Shown: positions 18,412-26,773 of the stretch, piece after piece
Numbering within the stretch: position 1 is the first letter of the stretch
How the letters are laid out: each line of letters begins with the position of its first letter
DNA from: JBBSAT01 sp046351235
GTDB lineage: Bacteria; Myxococcota_A; Polyangia; Polyangiales; Sandaracinaceae
Length of the DNA: 64,000 bases
Reading direction: 5' to 3'
NCBI GenBank assembly: GCA_046351235.1
Contig: JAXLYV010000003.1
Span: forward strand, 248,001 to 312,000
Made by a program: the position numbers and the translations under genes
The notes under the pieces: generated by a model
What the model saw: only the letters and a program-made list of their open reading frames with translations
What the model was told of the DNA's origin: nothing
The model's database searches: none

Positions 18412-18467
18412 CTCGTCGCGTCGATCGGCCGCGCGCGCTCGAGCACGCGCGCGTTCGACGCGACGAG
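18412..18467. repeat. Large inverted repeat upstream of nirK
   Basis: CTCGTCGCGTCGA (18412-18424) and TCGACGCGACGAG (18455-18467) form a perfect 13-base-pair stem. The 30-base interior contains a further GCGCGCG stem. It starts 5 bases after the T-run of the terminator. It might be a second terminator, an operator or a leader structure. Confidence 0.75.
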
Positions 18468-18529
18468 CGCGAGCGCATGTCGATGCGCGGGGCACGAGCG
18501 ATCGCGGCGCGCGGAGCCGCGACCCCCGA

Positions 18530-18547
18530 ACCTGATCCACGTCAGGT
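18530..18547. promoter_or_regulatory. Candidate CRP/FNR-family dyad upstream of nirK
   Basis: ACCTGA-N6-TCAGGT, with the TGA-N6-TCA core shared by CRP/FNR/DNR/NnrR sites. It is centred about 58 bases before the nirK ATG. Against TTGAT-N4-ATCAA it matches 7 of 10 positions. Control by an FNR-family nitrogen-oxide or oxygen regulator is inference. Confidence 0.4.
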
Positions 18548-18596
18548 GCCCGGGGAGGCGGGCGCGTAACGAAGGTGCGGAACGGAGGTTCCGACC

Positions 18597-20078
18597 ATGC
18601 GCAAGCGCTTCCCGATCATCCTCCTGTCGCTCGCGGGCTCGCTGCTCGCGTGCGGCTCTCCTCCGCCGCCGACCACCGAGGCCGAAGAGCCGCCCCCCGT
18701 CGATCCCACCGAGCGCCCGATCCCGCCGATCGACGTGGACACGCTGCCGACCGTGCAGGCCGAGCTCGGCGTTCCCCCGCTCGCCGCGCCTCCGACGGCA
18801 CGCACCGCGCCCGCCCACGTCGTGGTGCAGCTCGAAGTGCAGGAGACGACGCGCGAGATCGCCGACGGCGTCACGTACACGTTCTGGACCTACGGCGGCA
18901 CGGTCCCCGGCCCGATGATCCGCGTACGGCGCGGCGACTACGTCGAGCTCCACCTCGCCAACCGGCCCGACTCGACGATGCCGCACAACATCGATCTGCA
19001 CGCCGTGACGGGCCCGGGCGGCGGTGCGACGAGCACGTTCACCGCTCCCGGTCATCAGACGCAGTTCTCGTTCCAGGCTCTGAATCCAGGCGTGTTCGTG
19101 TACCACTGCGCGACGCCGCCCGTCGGCATGCACGTGGCGAACGGCATGTACGGCCTCATCGTCGTCGAGCCCGAGGAGGGCTACCCGGCGGTCGACCACG
19201 AGTACTACGTGGTCCAGGGGGACTTCTACACGCAGGGCGACTACCGCGAGCCGGGCTTGCAGCCCTTCTCGATGGAGCGCGCGATCCACGAAGATCCCTC
19301 GTACATCCTCTTCAACGGGCGCGACGGCGCGCTGGTCGGTGACCGCGCGATCACGGCCGACGTGGGCGAGACGGTCCGCATCTTCTTCGGCGTCGGCGGC
19401 CCGAACCTCACGAGCTCGTTCCACGTCATCGGAGAGATCTTCGATCGCGTGTGGGTCGAGGGCGGCACCACCACCACGACCGACGTGCAGACGACGTCGG
19501 TCCCGCCCGGTGGCTCGGCGATCGTGGACTTCCGCGTCGAAATCCCCGGGAACTACATCCTCGTCGACCACGCGCTCCTGCGTGCGTTCAACCACGGCGC
19601 GCTCGGGATGCTGCGCGTCGGAGGCGAAGGGAACACCGTCGTCTACTCCGGGCGTCAGGTCGACGAGACCTACTTCGGCGAGCACCCGCAGGCCGTGGTC
19701 GCGACGGCCACGGGCGATGCGAGCGTGAGTGCGGCCGGTCAGGCGACCTTCATCGGCATCTGCTCGACATGTCACCAGCGTGATGCGGCCGGCCTCGCCG
19801 GGGTGTTCCCTCCGCTCGCGAGCTCGGACTACCTGATGGCCGACCGCGATCGGGCCATCCACATCGTGCTCGCCGGCCTGAACGGGCCCGTCACCGTGAA
19901 CGGCCAGACCTTCAACGGCGTCATGCCGCCCCTCGCGAACCTCACGGACCACGAGGTCGCGGACGTCCTCACCTACGTGCGCTCGCACTTCGGCAACACG
20001 GCCGCCGACGCGGTCACGGCCGAGCAGGTCGCCGCCGTGCGCGCGACGCTGCCGCCGCCGCCGGGCGGTCACCCCTGA
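18597..20078 (+). CDS. nirK: Copper nitrite reductase with fused C-terminal cytochrome c
   Basis: This 493-residue lipoprotein (lipobox Cys19, SLLAC) reduces nitrite to nitric oxide. Two cupredoxin domains carry all copper ligands. Type 1 ligands are H130, C171, H179 and M184 (VYHCATPPVGMHVANGM). Type 2 ligands are H135 (HNIDLH), H170 and H325 (VDHALLRAF). The catalytic Asp133 and His276 (TSSFHVIGEIFDRV) are also present. After about 375 comes a class I cytochrome c domain with CSTCH (389-393) and axial Met443 (GVMPPL). This matches three-domain haem-c NirKs, in which electrons pass intramolecularly. It heads the operon nirK-nirV-sco-porin. Confidence 0.95.
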   Translation: MRKRFPIILLSLAGSLLACGSPPPPTTEAEEPPPVDPTERPIPPIDVDTLPTVQAELGVPPLAAPPTARTAPAHVVVQLEVQETTREIADGVTYTFWTYGGTVPGPMIRVRRGDYVELHLANRPDSTMPHNIDLHAVTGPGGGATSTFTAPGHQTQFSFQALNPGVFVYHCATPPVGMHVANGMYGLIVVEPEEGYPAVDHEYYVVQGDFYTQGDYREPGLQPFSMERAIHEDPSYILFNGRDGALVGDRAITADVGETVRIFFGVGGPNLTSSFHVIGEIFDRVWVEGGTTTTTDVQTTSVPPGGSAIVDFRVEIPGNYILVDHALLRAFNHGALGMLRVGGEGNTVVYSGRQVDETYFGEHPQAVVATATGDASVSAAGQATFIGICSTCHQRDAAGLAGVFPPLASSDYLMADRDRAIHIVLAGLNGPVTVNGQTFNGVMPPLANLTDHEVADVLTYVRSHFGNTAADAVTAEQVAAVRATLPPPPGGHP

Positions 20079-20087
20079 GGAGAGGCC

Positions 20088-20888
20088 ATGCGCGCGCTCT
20101 CTCGGTGGGCGCTCTTCTCTGCGCTGACGTGCGTGCTCGCGCCGCTACCGCTCGCGGCGCAGCACGGGACACCGCGTCACCGCGTCGAGGGAGCGCGCTT
20201 CGTGCCCTTCTACTCCGGCTCGACCGGCCAGCCGGTCGACGTCGCGGCCTTCGAGATGGACGAGCACGCGGTGACGAACGCCGACTTCGTCGCGTTCGTC
20301 TCGGCCACCCCTCGATGGCGGCGCACCGAGATCGCGCGCTTGTTCGCCGACGCACAGTACCTCTCGCACTGGGCAGGCGACACCGAGCTCGGGGCGTCGG
20401 CGCGGCCCGACCAGCCCGTCACGTTCGTGTCGTGGTACGCGGCCCGCGCCTACTGTCGCGCGCAGGGCGAGCGCCTGCCCACCGAAGCGGAATGGGAGCT
20501 CGCGGCGCAGGCCGACGAGCACCAGCGCGATGCTCACCGCGATCCGACGTTCGTGGCGCGCATCCTCGATTTCTACACGCGCCCGCACGGAGCGACCGGC
20601 GACGTCGGTCGTGGCACGCCGAACGTCTACGGCCTCCGTGACCTGCACGGTCTCGTCTGGGAGTGGGTCGACGACTTCAACGCGTCGATGGTCAGCGCCG
20701 ACGATCGCGCGCGCGGCGACGCCCAGGCCTCGCGCTTCTGCGGCGGCGCGAGCCTCGGCGCGGCCGACGTCGCCGACTACGCGGCGTTCATGCGGTACGC
20801 GTTCCGCTCGAGCCTCCGCGCTTCCTACACGGTGCACAACCTCGGCTTCCGCTGCGTGCGCAGCGCCGAGGGATCGGAGGCCCCATGA
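20088..20888 (+). CDS. nirV: NirV-like SUMF1/FGE-domain protein
   Basis: This 266-residue protein has a signal peptide (cleavage near PLAAQ) followed by a formylglycine-generating-enzyme-like (SUMF1) fold. Motifs are FEMDEHAVTNADFVAFV, PVTFVSWYAARAYC, GERLPTEAEWELAAQ, VYGLRDLHGLVWEWVDDF and the terminal HNLGFRCVR. NirV genes commonly follow nirK; the product is exported and its role in nitrite reductase maturation is unclear. The sulfatase-type catalytic cysteine pair is not evident. It starts 9 bases after nirK and overlaps the next gene by 4 bases (ATGA). Confidence 0.9.
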   Translation: MRALSRWALFSALTCVLAPLPLAAQHGTPRHRVEGARFVPFYSGSTGQPVDVAAFEMDEHAVTNADFVAFVSATPRWRRTEIARLFADAQYLSHWAGDTELGASARPDQPVTFVSWYAARAYCRAQGERLPTEAEWELAAQADEHQRDAHRDPTFVARILDFYTRPHGATGDVGRGTPNVYGLRDLHGLVWEWVDDFNASMVSADDRARGDAQASRFCGGASLGAADVADYAAFMRYAFRSSLRASYTVHNLGFRCVRSAEGSEAP

Positions 20889-21556
20889 GCCCGTCTCGGA
20901 TCTCGCTCCTCGCCTTCGCCTTCGCGCTCGTCGTCGTCGCGTGCGGAGAGGACCCGCCGCCGCCGCACTGTGCTTGCCAGCACGATCCCGCCGCCCACGC
21001 GCACGAGCGCCTTCCCGCCGCGCCGGGCCTCGACGGCGCCTCGCTCTACCAGCTCGACGCGACCTTCACGGACCAGGACGAGCATCCGTTCACGCTCTCG
21101 ACCTTGCGCGGGCACCCGGTTCTCGTCGTGATGTTCTACGGGTCGTGCACCACCGTGTGCCCGCTCCTGCTCTCCGAAGCGGTGCGGGTCGACGAGAGCC
21201 TCGCGGAAGAGGAGCGCGCGCGCCTACGCGTCGTCTTCGTCACCTTCGATCCCGAGAACGACACGCCGGAGCGGCTGCGTGCGCTCGCCGCCGAGCGCTC
21301 GTTCCCGATGCCTCGCTACACGCTCCTGCGCGGCGACGACGACGCGATCCGCGAGCTCGCGATGGCGCTCGGCGTGCAGTACCGGCGCACCGGCGACGGA
21401 CAGTTCGTTCACAGCGCGATGGTCACGCTGCTCGACGAGGAAGGACGCATCGCCGTGCAGGCGGACGGCGTCGACGCCCCGCTCGAGCCGCTCGCCTCTC
21501 GCGCCCACGAGATCGCGGCCACCACCGGCCGCGACGCAGAAGGAGCCGTACGATGA
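20885..21556 (+). CDS. Sco1/SenC-family copper chaperone
   Basis: This 223-residue lipoprotein (lipobox Cys20, VVVAC) has a thioredoxin-like fold. The copper-binding CTTVC motif (C88, C92, in MFYGSCTTVCPLL) is present with the conserved distal His176 (GQFVHSAMV). VTFDPENDTPERL is the Sco/PrrC signature. A short Cys/His stretch after the lipobox (HCACQHDPAAHAHE) may also hold metal. Sco proteins deliver copper to, or reduce the sites of, copper enzymes. Lying within the nirK operon and linked by ATGA overlaps on both sides, it most likely metallates NirK (inference). Confidence 0.92.
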   Translation: MSPSRISLLAFAFALVVVACGEDPPPPHCACQHDPAAHAHERLPAAPGLDGASLYQLDATFTDQDEHPFTLSTLRGHPVLVVMFYGSCTTVCPLLLSEAVRVDESLAEEERARLRVVFVTFDPENDTPERLRALAAERSFPMPRYTLLRGDDDAIRELAMALGVQYRRTGDGQFVHSAMVTLLDEEGRIAVQADGVDAPLEPLASRAHEIAATTGRDAEGAVR

Positions 21557-23178
21557 GGATGGTCATCCGGAGGGGAATCGCGATCGGGATCTGGCTCGGG
21601 CTCGGCTCGACGGCACTCGCGCAAGCGCCTGACGGATCGGCGAGCCCACCGAGCACGAGCGAGGTCGCGGCGAGCGAGCCGACCGCGAGCCTCGAGTCGC
21701 GTCTCGTCGCGCTCGAGGCCGAGAGCGCGCGTCGCGACGAGCAGCTGGCGCAGGCGGAGGCCCGCGTGGCCGCTCTCGAGGCCGCTGCCGCCGAAGAGCC
21801 CGAAGCGGCCACGCCCACCGGGCCGACCGTGCGACCGCTCGCCTCCATGATGACGCGCTTCGAGCATCGCGAGGGCTACGACGCGCTCGGCTCGGCGCGC
21901 GCGCTCCAGACCTCCGGCTGTTACGGCGGCGCCGGCGCCACTCCGACGCTCGCCGACAGCGACTGCATCCGCTACCGGGCGCGCGTCGGTCTCGAGATCA
22001 CGAACCTCGCGATCGGGCCCGACGTGAGCGCGATCGTGCGCTTCCTGCCGCAGGTCGCCGGGACGTGGGCGATGAGCACCATCGGCCTCGGCACGCCCGG
22101 CGGCGTCGGCGCGTCGAGCTCGGGAGGCACGGTCGACGCGCTCCTCGGCCTGCACGAGGCGAGCCTCGCCCTGCAGCTCGGCATGGTCGTACGCGCCGAG
22201 GTCGGGCGCTTCGAGATGAGCTACGGCGACGCCGTCGTGATCGGCAACCTCGATTGGAACCCGAATGCACGCGCGTTCGACGGCGCTCGCATCCACGTCA
22301 CGCCGCAGCCGAGCTCGTGGTGGATCGACGCGTTCTGGACGCTGGTGAACGAAGGCCACGCGTTCTCGCTCACCGGCGCGACGCCGAACGTGGGCTTCGG
22401 CCAGGCGGACCAGTCGTTCTACGGTCTCTACGCGGGCCTCGGCCCGCTGCTCGACGCGCGGCCCACGACGGCGCTCGACGTGTACGCGCTGTTCCGCCAG
22501 ACGAACAACCGCACCGATGCGGTGGCGATGGCCGAGCGCGAGTGGTCGCTCCGCGCGACGATCGGCGCGCGCTTCCGCTACCGCCTCGAGGCCGTCGACT
22601 TCCGCGTCGAGGGCGCGTTCCAGACGGGCCGCGAGGGCGCGCTCCGGGCGGCGTCGGGCGCATTCGGCAGCGCGCAGACCGTGCTCGCCGGGTTCGCGAT
22701 CGGCGAGGTCGGCGTGTGGGTGCTCGAAGACCGACTGCGCTTCGCGCTCGAGGGCAACTACGCCTCGGGCAATGCGCCGTGCACCGGGACGGGATGCACT
22801 GACTCGACGCAGGAGGCCTACGACCCGCTCTTCCCGACCGCGCACGCGTTCCTCGGGTACACGGACGTGATGGGGCAGCGGACGAACAGCGCCTCGGGCG
22901 TGCTGCACGTCTCGGGTCGCCCCCTCGACACGCTCACGATCAACCTCGACTGGCACGTCTTCGCGATCCCCGAGCGAGCCGCCGGCGTGGCCGGCAACTA
23001 CGCAGGACAGGAAGGCAACCTGTCGCTGATCTGGACACCCGTTCCGGGCCTGCGGGGCCGAGCGATGTACGGCGTGTTCCTTCCCGACACGGCCGCATGG
23101 CGGCCGATCGGCTCTGCGACCTACACGACCCAGCCGGTGCACTTCCTCGAGGTCGAGCTGCTCTACGTGATTCGCTGA
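21553..23178 (+). CDS. Outer-membrane beta-barrel channel (alginate-export/porin-like)
   Basis: This 541-residue protein has a signal peptide (cleavage near ALAQ) and a short coiled coil (about 45-80; LESRLVALEAESARRDEQL). A beta-barrel of amphipathic strands with many aromatic girdle residues follows. Features such as FDGARIHVTPQPSSWW, VDFRVEGAFQTGR and DRLRFALEGNYASG resemble the alginate-export/Gram-negative porin group. Inference: it could let nitrite or other small anions reach the periplasmic NirK. It is coupled to the sco gene by ATGA and is the last gene of the operon. Confidence 0.75.
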   Translation: MRMVIRRGIAIGIWLGLGSTALAQAPDGSASPPSTSEVAASEPTASLESRLVALEAESARRDEQLAQAEARVAALEAAAAEEPEAATPTGPTVRPLASMMTRFEHREGYDALGSARALQTSGCYGGAGATPTLADSDCIRYRARVGLEITNLAIGPDVSAIVRFLPQVAGTWAMSTIGLGTPGGVGASSSGGTVDALLGLHEASLALQLGMVVRAEVGRFEMSYGDAVVIGNLDWNPNARAFDGARIHVTPQPSSWWIDAFWTLVNEGHAFSLTGATPNVGFGQADQSFYGLYAGLGPLLDARPTTALDVYALFRQTNNRTDAVAMAEREWSLRATIGARFRYRLEAVDFRVEGAFQTGREGALRAASGAFGSAQTVLAGFAIGEVGVWVLEDRLRFALEGNYASGNAPCTGTGCTDSTQEAYDPLFPTAHAFLGYTDVMGQRTNSASGVLHVSGRPLDTLTINLDWHVFAIPERAAGVAGNYAGQEGNLSLIWTPVPGLRGRAMYGVFLPDTAAWRPIGSATYTTQPVHFLEVELLYVIR

Positions 23179-23223
23179 CGCGTTCACGTCGGGGCGGATC
23201 CGGCGCTACACTCCGAGCGGACC

Positions 23224-24786
23224 GTGGCCATCGACGTCGGCAGTCGCATTCGCGACTACGAGATCATCGCGCGCCTGAAGGCGGGCGGGATGGCCACGCT
23301 CTTCCTGGCGCGACGGGTCGGCGCCGCCGGCTTCTCGCGGCACGTCGCGATCAAGGTGGTCCATCCGCACCTGGCCGAGGACCAGGGCTTCATCCGGATG
23401 TTCATCGACGAGGCGCTGCTCTCGGCGCGCATCCAGCACCCCAACGTCGTGCACGTCGAGGAGCTGGGCGAGGACAAGGGCACCTACTTCCTCGCGATGG
23501 AGTACGTGCACGGGAGCGCGCTCTCCACGCTCCTCGGCTCGCTCGCCAAGCTCGAGCGCCGGCTCTCGCCGGACATCGCGGTGTGGATCACGATGCGCCT
23601 CGCCGACGGCCTGCACGCGGCGCACGAGCTCCGCGGCGACGATGGGCAGCCGCTCGGCGTCGTCCACCGCGACGTGAGCCCGCAGAACGTGCTTCTCTCC
23701 ATGAGCGGCAACGTGAAGCTCATCGACTTCGGCATCGCCAAGGCCGCCGGCAGCACCGCCAAGCGCACCGAGACCGGCTCGCTCAAGGGCAAGCTCCGCT
23801 ACATGGCGCCCGAGCAAGCCTACGGGCACGCCGTCGATCGGCGCACCGACGTCTACGCGCTCGGCATCGTCCTCTGGGAGATGCTGACGATGCACCGCAT
23901 GTTCAGCGGGCCCAACGACCTGATGATCCTCGATCAGGTGCGCGCACCGCGACCGGTGCCGCCGAGCGAGCTCGCGCCGGGGATCCCGCCCGAGCTCGAT
24001 CGCGTCGTGCTCTCGGCGCTCTCGCCCGATCCGGCGGCGCGGCCACCGACGGCGCAGGACTTCCGGCGCTGGCTCGGTGATGCGCTGCCCGCCGCGAACC
24101 ACGTCGACGCCGGGCGCGTGGCGGAGGTGCTCGAGGCCGTGCTCGGCGAGCGGCTCGAGGCGCGCCGCGCCGCGCTGCCCGAGAGCCTGTCGGGCCTCTC
24201 GCTCGCCAAGGCCGAGGTGCCCGAGGAGCGCTCGATGAAGCGCGGCGTCGCGCTGCGCACGATGACGCTCTCGGCGCCCGGCGTGCAGTATCACGCCGAC
24301 CAAGAAGTCAGCGCCGCACCGGTCGACTTCCAGGATGCCTCGCGACGCATGGGGCAGTCGTTCGCGTCGCCCCCCGCAGCCACGCCGGCCGCGCCTTCCG
24401 GGGGCCGCGAGCGGCTCGTCGCGCTCGTCGCAGCGGCCGTCGCGCTCGTGGCCGTGAGCGTGCTCGCCGGCGTGCTCATCGCGGGTCGCATGGGCGGGAA
24501 TGCGGCCCCTGCTCCGAGCACGGTCCTCGTCGCGCTACCGCCGCCGGCCACCCCGGTCGCGCCGGCCGCGCCCCCGCCCCCGACGACCGAGGCGATTGCT
24601 TCGACGCCGGAGCCCACGACGATCGCGACGCCCGAGCCCTCGCCTCCACCGACCACGAGCCCCTCGCGGCACGGCCCGCGGCGACACGGCGGCGGCAGCG
24701 GCAGCGGCGGCGGCGGCGGGACCGGCAGCGATCACCCCTCCTCGGTCGCGGGATCGGTTCCGATCTTCGACGGCTTCGACGACTGA
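23224..24786 (+). CDS. Ser/Thr protein kinase with single transmembrane helix
   Basis: This 520-residue protein has an intact Hanks-type kinase domain (about 10-285): VAIK with K44, HRDVSPQN (148-155), DFG (168-170), GKLRYMAPEQ and DRRTDVYALGIVLWEML. The glycine loop is slightly degenerate (KAGGMATLF). The linker (about 300-395) leads to a membrane helix (about 397-420), then a periplasmic Pro/Thr-rich, Gly/Ser-rich and acidic tail. This is the standard myxobacterial PknB-like layout; the substrates are unknown. The start GTG 23224 lies 45 bases after the porin gene. Confidence 0.92.
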   Translation: MAIDVGSRIRDYEIIARLKAGGMATLFLARRVGAAGFSRHVAIKVVHPHLAEDQGFIRMFIDEALLSARIQHPNVVHVEELGEDKGTYFLAMEYVHGSALSTLLGSLAKLERRLSPDIAVWITMRLADGLHAAHELRGDDGQPLGVVHRDVSPQNVLLSMSGNVKLIDFGIAKAAGSTAKRTETGSLKGKLRYMAPEQAYGHAVDRRTDVYALGIVLWEMLTMHRMFSGPNDLMILDQVRAPRPVPPSELAPGIPPELDRVVLSALSPDPAARPPTAQDFRRWLGDALPAANHVDAGRVAEVLEAVLGERLEARRAALPESLSGLSLAKAEVPEERSMKRGVALRTMTLSAPGVQYHADQEVSAAPVDFQDASRRMGQSFASPPAATPAAPSGGRERLVALVAAAVALVAVSVLAGVLIAGRMGGNAAPAPSTVLVALPPPATPVAPAAPPPPTTEAIASTPEPTTIATPEPSPPPTTSPSRHGPRRHGGGSGSGGGGGTGSDHPSSVAGSVPIFDGFDD

Positions 24787-24831
24787 CGAAGACCGCTCGC
24801 GCCCGCCCTCGGTCGGTGCGACGCTCCGCGC

Positions 24832-25554
24832 ATGAAGCGCCGCGCACCCTTCTCGCTCGCACCATTCGTTCTCCTCGCGCTCTCGAGCTGCACGGCCTCC
24901 ACGGCCGCAGCGACGGCGTCGATCAGCGGCGACGCGCTCGACTTCACCGTGGGGCTCGCCGACGGGCCCATCGCGAGCGCGCACGTCTACGTGCTCGAAG
25001 ATCCCACGCTCGATGCGACCACCGACGCGGCGGGGCACTTCGTGATCGAGGACGTGCCGGTCGGGAGCGACGCCACGCTCGTGCTGGAGCACGCCGACTA
25101 CATCCCGATCCAGACCGCGACCTTCGAGGTGCCGGCGGAGGGTCTGACCCGCATCACCTTCCAGGCGGTGACGCCGCCGGTGCGCGACGCGCTCGCCGCC
25201 ATCCTGTCGGTCACGATCGATCCCACGCGCTGCCAGATGGTGACGACCATCACCCGGATCGGGCGCTCGCTCTACGACCCGGGCGCGCACGGCGAGGCGG
25301 GCGCGACGGTGACGATCGACCCGCCGCTGCCGGCGAGCGCGGGCCCGATCTACTTCAACTCCGAGGTGCGCCCCGATCGCACCCTGACCGAGAGCTCGGA
25401 CGACGGCGGCGTGCTCTTCGTGAACGTGCCCCCGGGGACGTACACGTGGACGGCGACGAAGCCGGGCGCGACCTTCGCCCAAGTGCGCATGACCTGCCGC
25501 GCCGGCATGCTGGTGAACGCCTCGCCGCCGTGGGGCCTGCAGCGCGAGCAGTGA
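24832..25554 (+). CDS. Carboxypeptidase-regulatory-like (Ig-like) lipoprotein
   Basis: This 240-residue protein has a lipobox (LALSSC20). A beta-sandwich of the CarboxypepD_reg type follows (about 38-125; ATTDAAGHFVIEDVPVGSDA and LEHADYIP), and a second similar fold comes after about 135 (GGVLFVNVPPGTYTWTATKP). These domains usually mediate folding or surface adhesion; no catalytic residues are visible. It follows the kinase by 45 bases, so cotranscription is possible. Function unknown. Confidence 0.75.
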   Translation: MKRRAPFSLAPFVLLALSSCTASTAAATASISGDALDFTVGLADGPIASAHVYVLEDPTLDATTDAAGHFVIEDVPVGSDATLVLEHADYIPIQTATFEVPAEGLTRITFQAVTPPVRDALAAILSVTIDPTRCQMVTTITRIGRSLYDPGAHGEAGATVTIDPPLPASAGPIYFNSEVRPDRTLTESSDDGGVLFVNVPPGTYTWTATKPGATFAQVRMTCRAGMLVNASPPWGLQREQ

Positions 25555-25681
25555 TCCGCCGACAAGGAGGAGTGCTCGCCCCATAGGGCCCGGACGGAAG
25601 CGGGCGAAGCCCGCGGACGGGAGGGCTCGGAGCGGGCGAGCGGGCGAAGCCGCCACAGGCCTCGCAGGCACGAACGGCAAA

Positions 25682-25707
25682 GGCCCGCCCCCTCTCGAGG
25701 ACGGGCC
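25682..25707 (-). terminator. Weak hairpin terminator of the triheme lipoprotein gene
   Basis: GGCCCG (25682-25687) pairs with CGGGCC (25702-25707). Read on the minus strand it follows the stop at 25731 by about 24 bases and is trailed by only three T. It lies between convergent genes. The rest of 25555-25730 holds two imperfect copies of a GAGCGGGCGAAGCC-like string and no gene. Confidence 0.4.
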
Positions 25708-25730
25708 CTGCGGCGCGATCCGAGACGCGA

Positions 25731-26621
25731 TCAGGGCGCCTGGATGCGGCCCGGCGCGCCCGAGGTGCCCGACTCGGTGTGGCAGCTGTTGCAGTCGCCC
25801 GACGTGGCCGGCGTGGTCATCGCGCGCACACGCCCGCCCACCTCGACCGTCGCGGTGATCGGGAAGGCGATCGGCTGGTCGTACATGAAGTTGCCGGCCT
25901 CGTTCGTGGTGAGCTGGACGCTCGCGCCATCCGAGCCCGTGATCGTCACCGTCACGGTCCCGCCCGCGAGCGCCTCGCTCGAGCCGTTGCAGTCGTCGGG
26001 CTCGTGCGAGGTCGGGTAGACCGTCCCGCCGATCGTGAGCGGCACGTCCGGGCCCTCGCCGAGCGAGTGGCAGTCGATGCACGCCATGCCGGGGTGCATC
26101 AGCTCCGAGCCGCGATCGCGGCGCGTCCAGTACGTGCCCGAGGTGCACACGGTCACCGGGCCACCGCACGTTCCGCGCTGCATGCCGGCGTTCACCCAAT
26201 TCTCGAACGTCGCGATGTCGGCCGCGGGCACGGCCGTGAACGGCGAAGGCGGCATCGGGCGCGCGGTGTCGTGCATGCGCATCACCGAGAGCGCCGCGTT
26301 CGAGAGCGAAGGCTGCGTGAGCGAGGCGCGCGCGAGATCCTCGTAGGTGACGAGCGGCATCGGTGCGGACGCGACCGGCGTCGCGGCGTGGCAGCTCGTG
26401 CAGTGGTTCGTGAGCACGGCCTGGACGTCACACGGCAGCCCCGTGTCGCCGCCGCCGCCGCCGTCGGGCGTGGTCGAGCCGCCGCCATCGTGCGCGGTGA
26501 CTCCACCGCCGTCGTGAGGAGGACCAGCGAGGCCCCCGCCGTCGCCACCGCAGCCAGCGCTGCTGGCTCCAGCCGCGAGAACGAGAATCATCGGGAGAAC
26601 GAGGGGTTGGCGCATGGACAT
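25731..26621 (-). CDS. Triheme c-type lipoprotein with Ig-like insert
   Basis: This 296-residue protein has a lipobox (SSAGC24) and an Asp/Gly-rich spacer. Three haem c sites follow: CTSCH (74-78), CIDCH (181-185) and CNSCH (277-281). Between the second and third haems is a carboxypeptidase-regulatory-like beta domain (about 195-268; GGTVTVTITGSDGASVQLTT, NEAGNFMYDQPI). The DNHCTSCHAATPVASAPMPL-type opening resembles domains found in myxobacterial multihaem outer lipoproteins. It is probably an electron carrier of the envelope with an unknown partner. The start is ATG 26621 (MSMRQP), with ATG 26615 as an alternative. Confidence 0.78.
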   Translation of the reverse strand: MSMRQPLVLPMILVLAAGASSAGCGGDGGGLAGPPHDGGGVTAHDGGGSTTPDGGGGGDTGLPCDVQAVLTNHCTSCHAATPVASAPMPLVTYEDLARASLTQPSLSNAALSVMRMHDTARPMPPSPFTAVPAADIATFENWVNAGMQRGTCGGPVTVCTSGTYWTRRDRGSELMHPGMACIDCHSLGEGPDVPLTIGGTVYPTSHEPDDCNGSSEALAGGTVTVTITGSDGASVQLTTNEAGNFMYDQPIAFPITATVEVGGRVRAMTTPATSGDCNSCHTESGTSGAPGRIQAP

Positions 26622-26773
26622 CGGCCTCGCGCTCTCGCAAGAGTCGTGCGCACGGGAACCTACGCGAAGCCGGCCTCGCGCTGTGCAAGATCGTTCACTT
26701 TGCGCAGGCCGCGTACGGCGCCCGCACCGCGACCGCGGAATCGTTCGCAGGCCGTGGTGCGCAGCTCGGACGC

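Larger units (their letters stand above)
18289..18596. other. 308-base intergenic region between HiPIP gene and nirK
   Basis: No gene is visible. In order it holds a dispersed 45-base repeat (18296-18340), a strong terminator (18362-18407), a 13-base-pair inverted repeat (18412-18467), an FNR-like dyad (18530-18547) and the nirK ribosome-binding site (ACGGAGG near 18582-18588). Confidence 0.8.
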
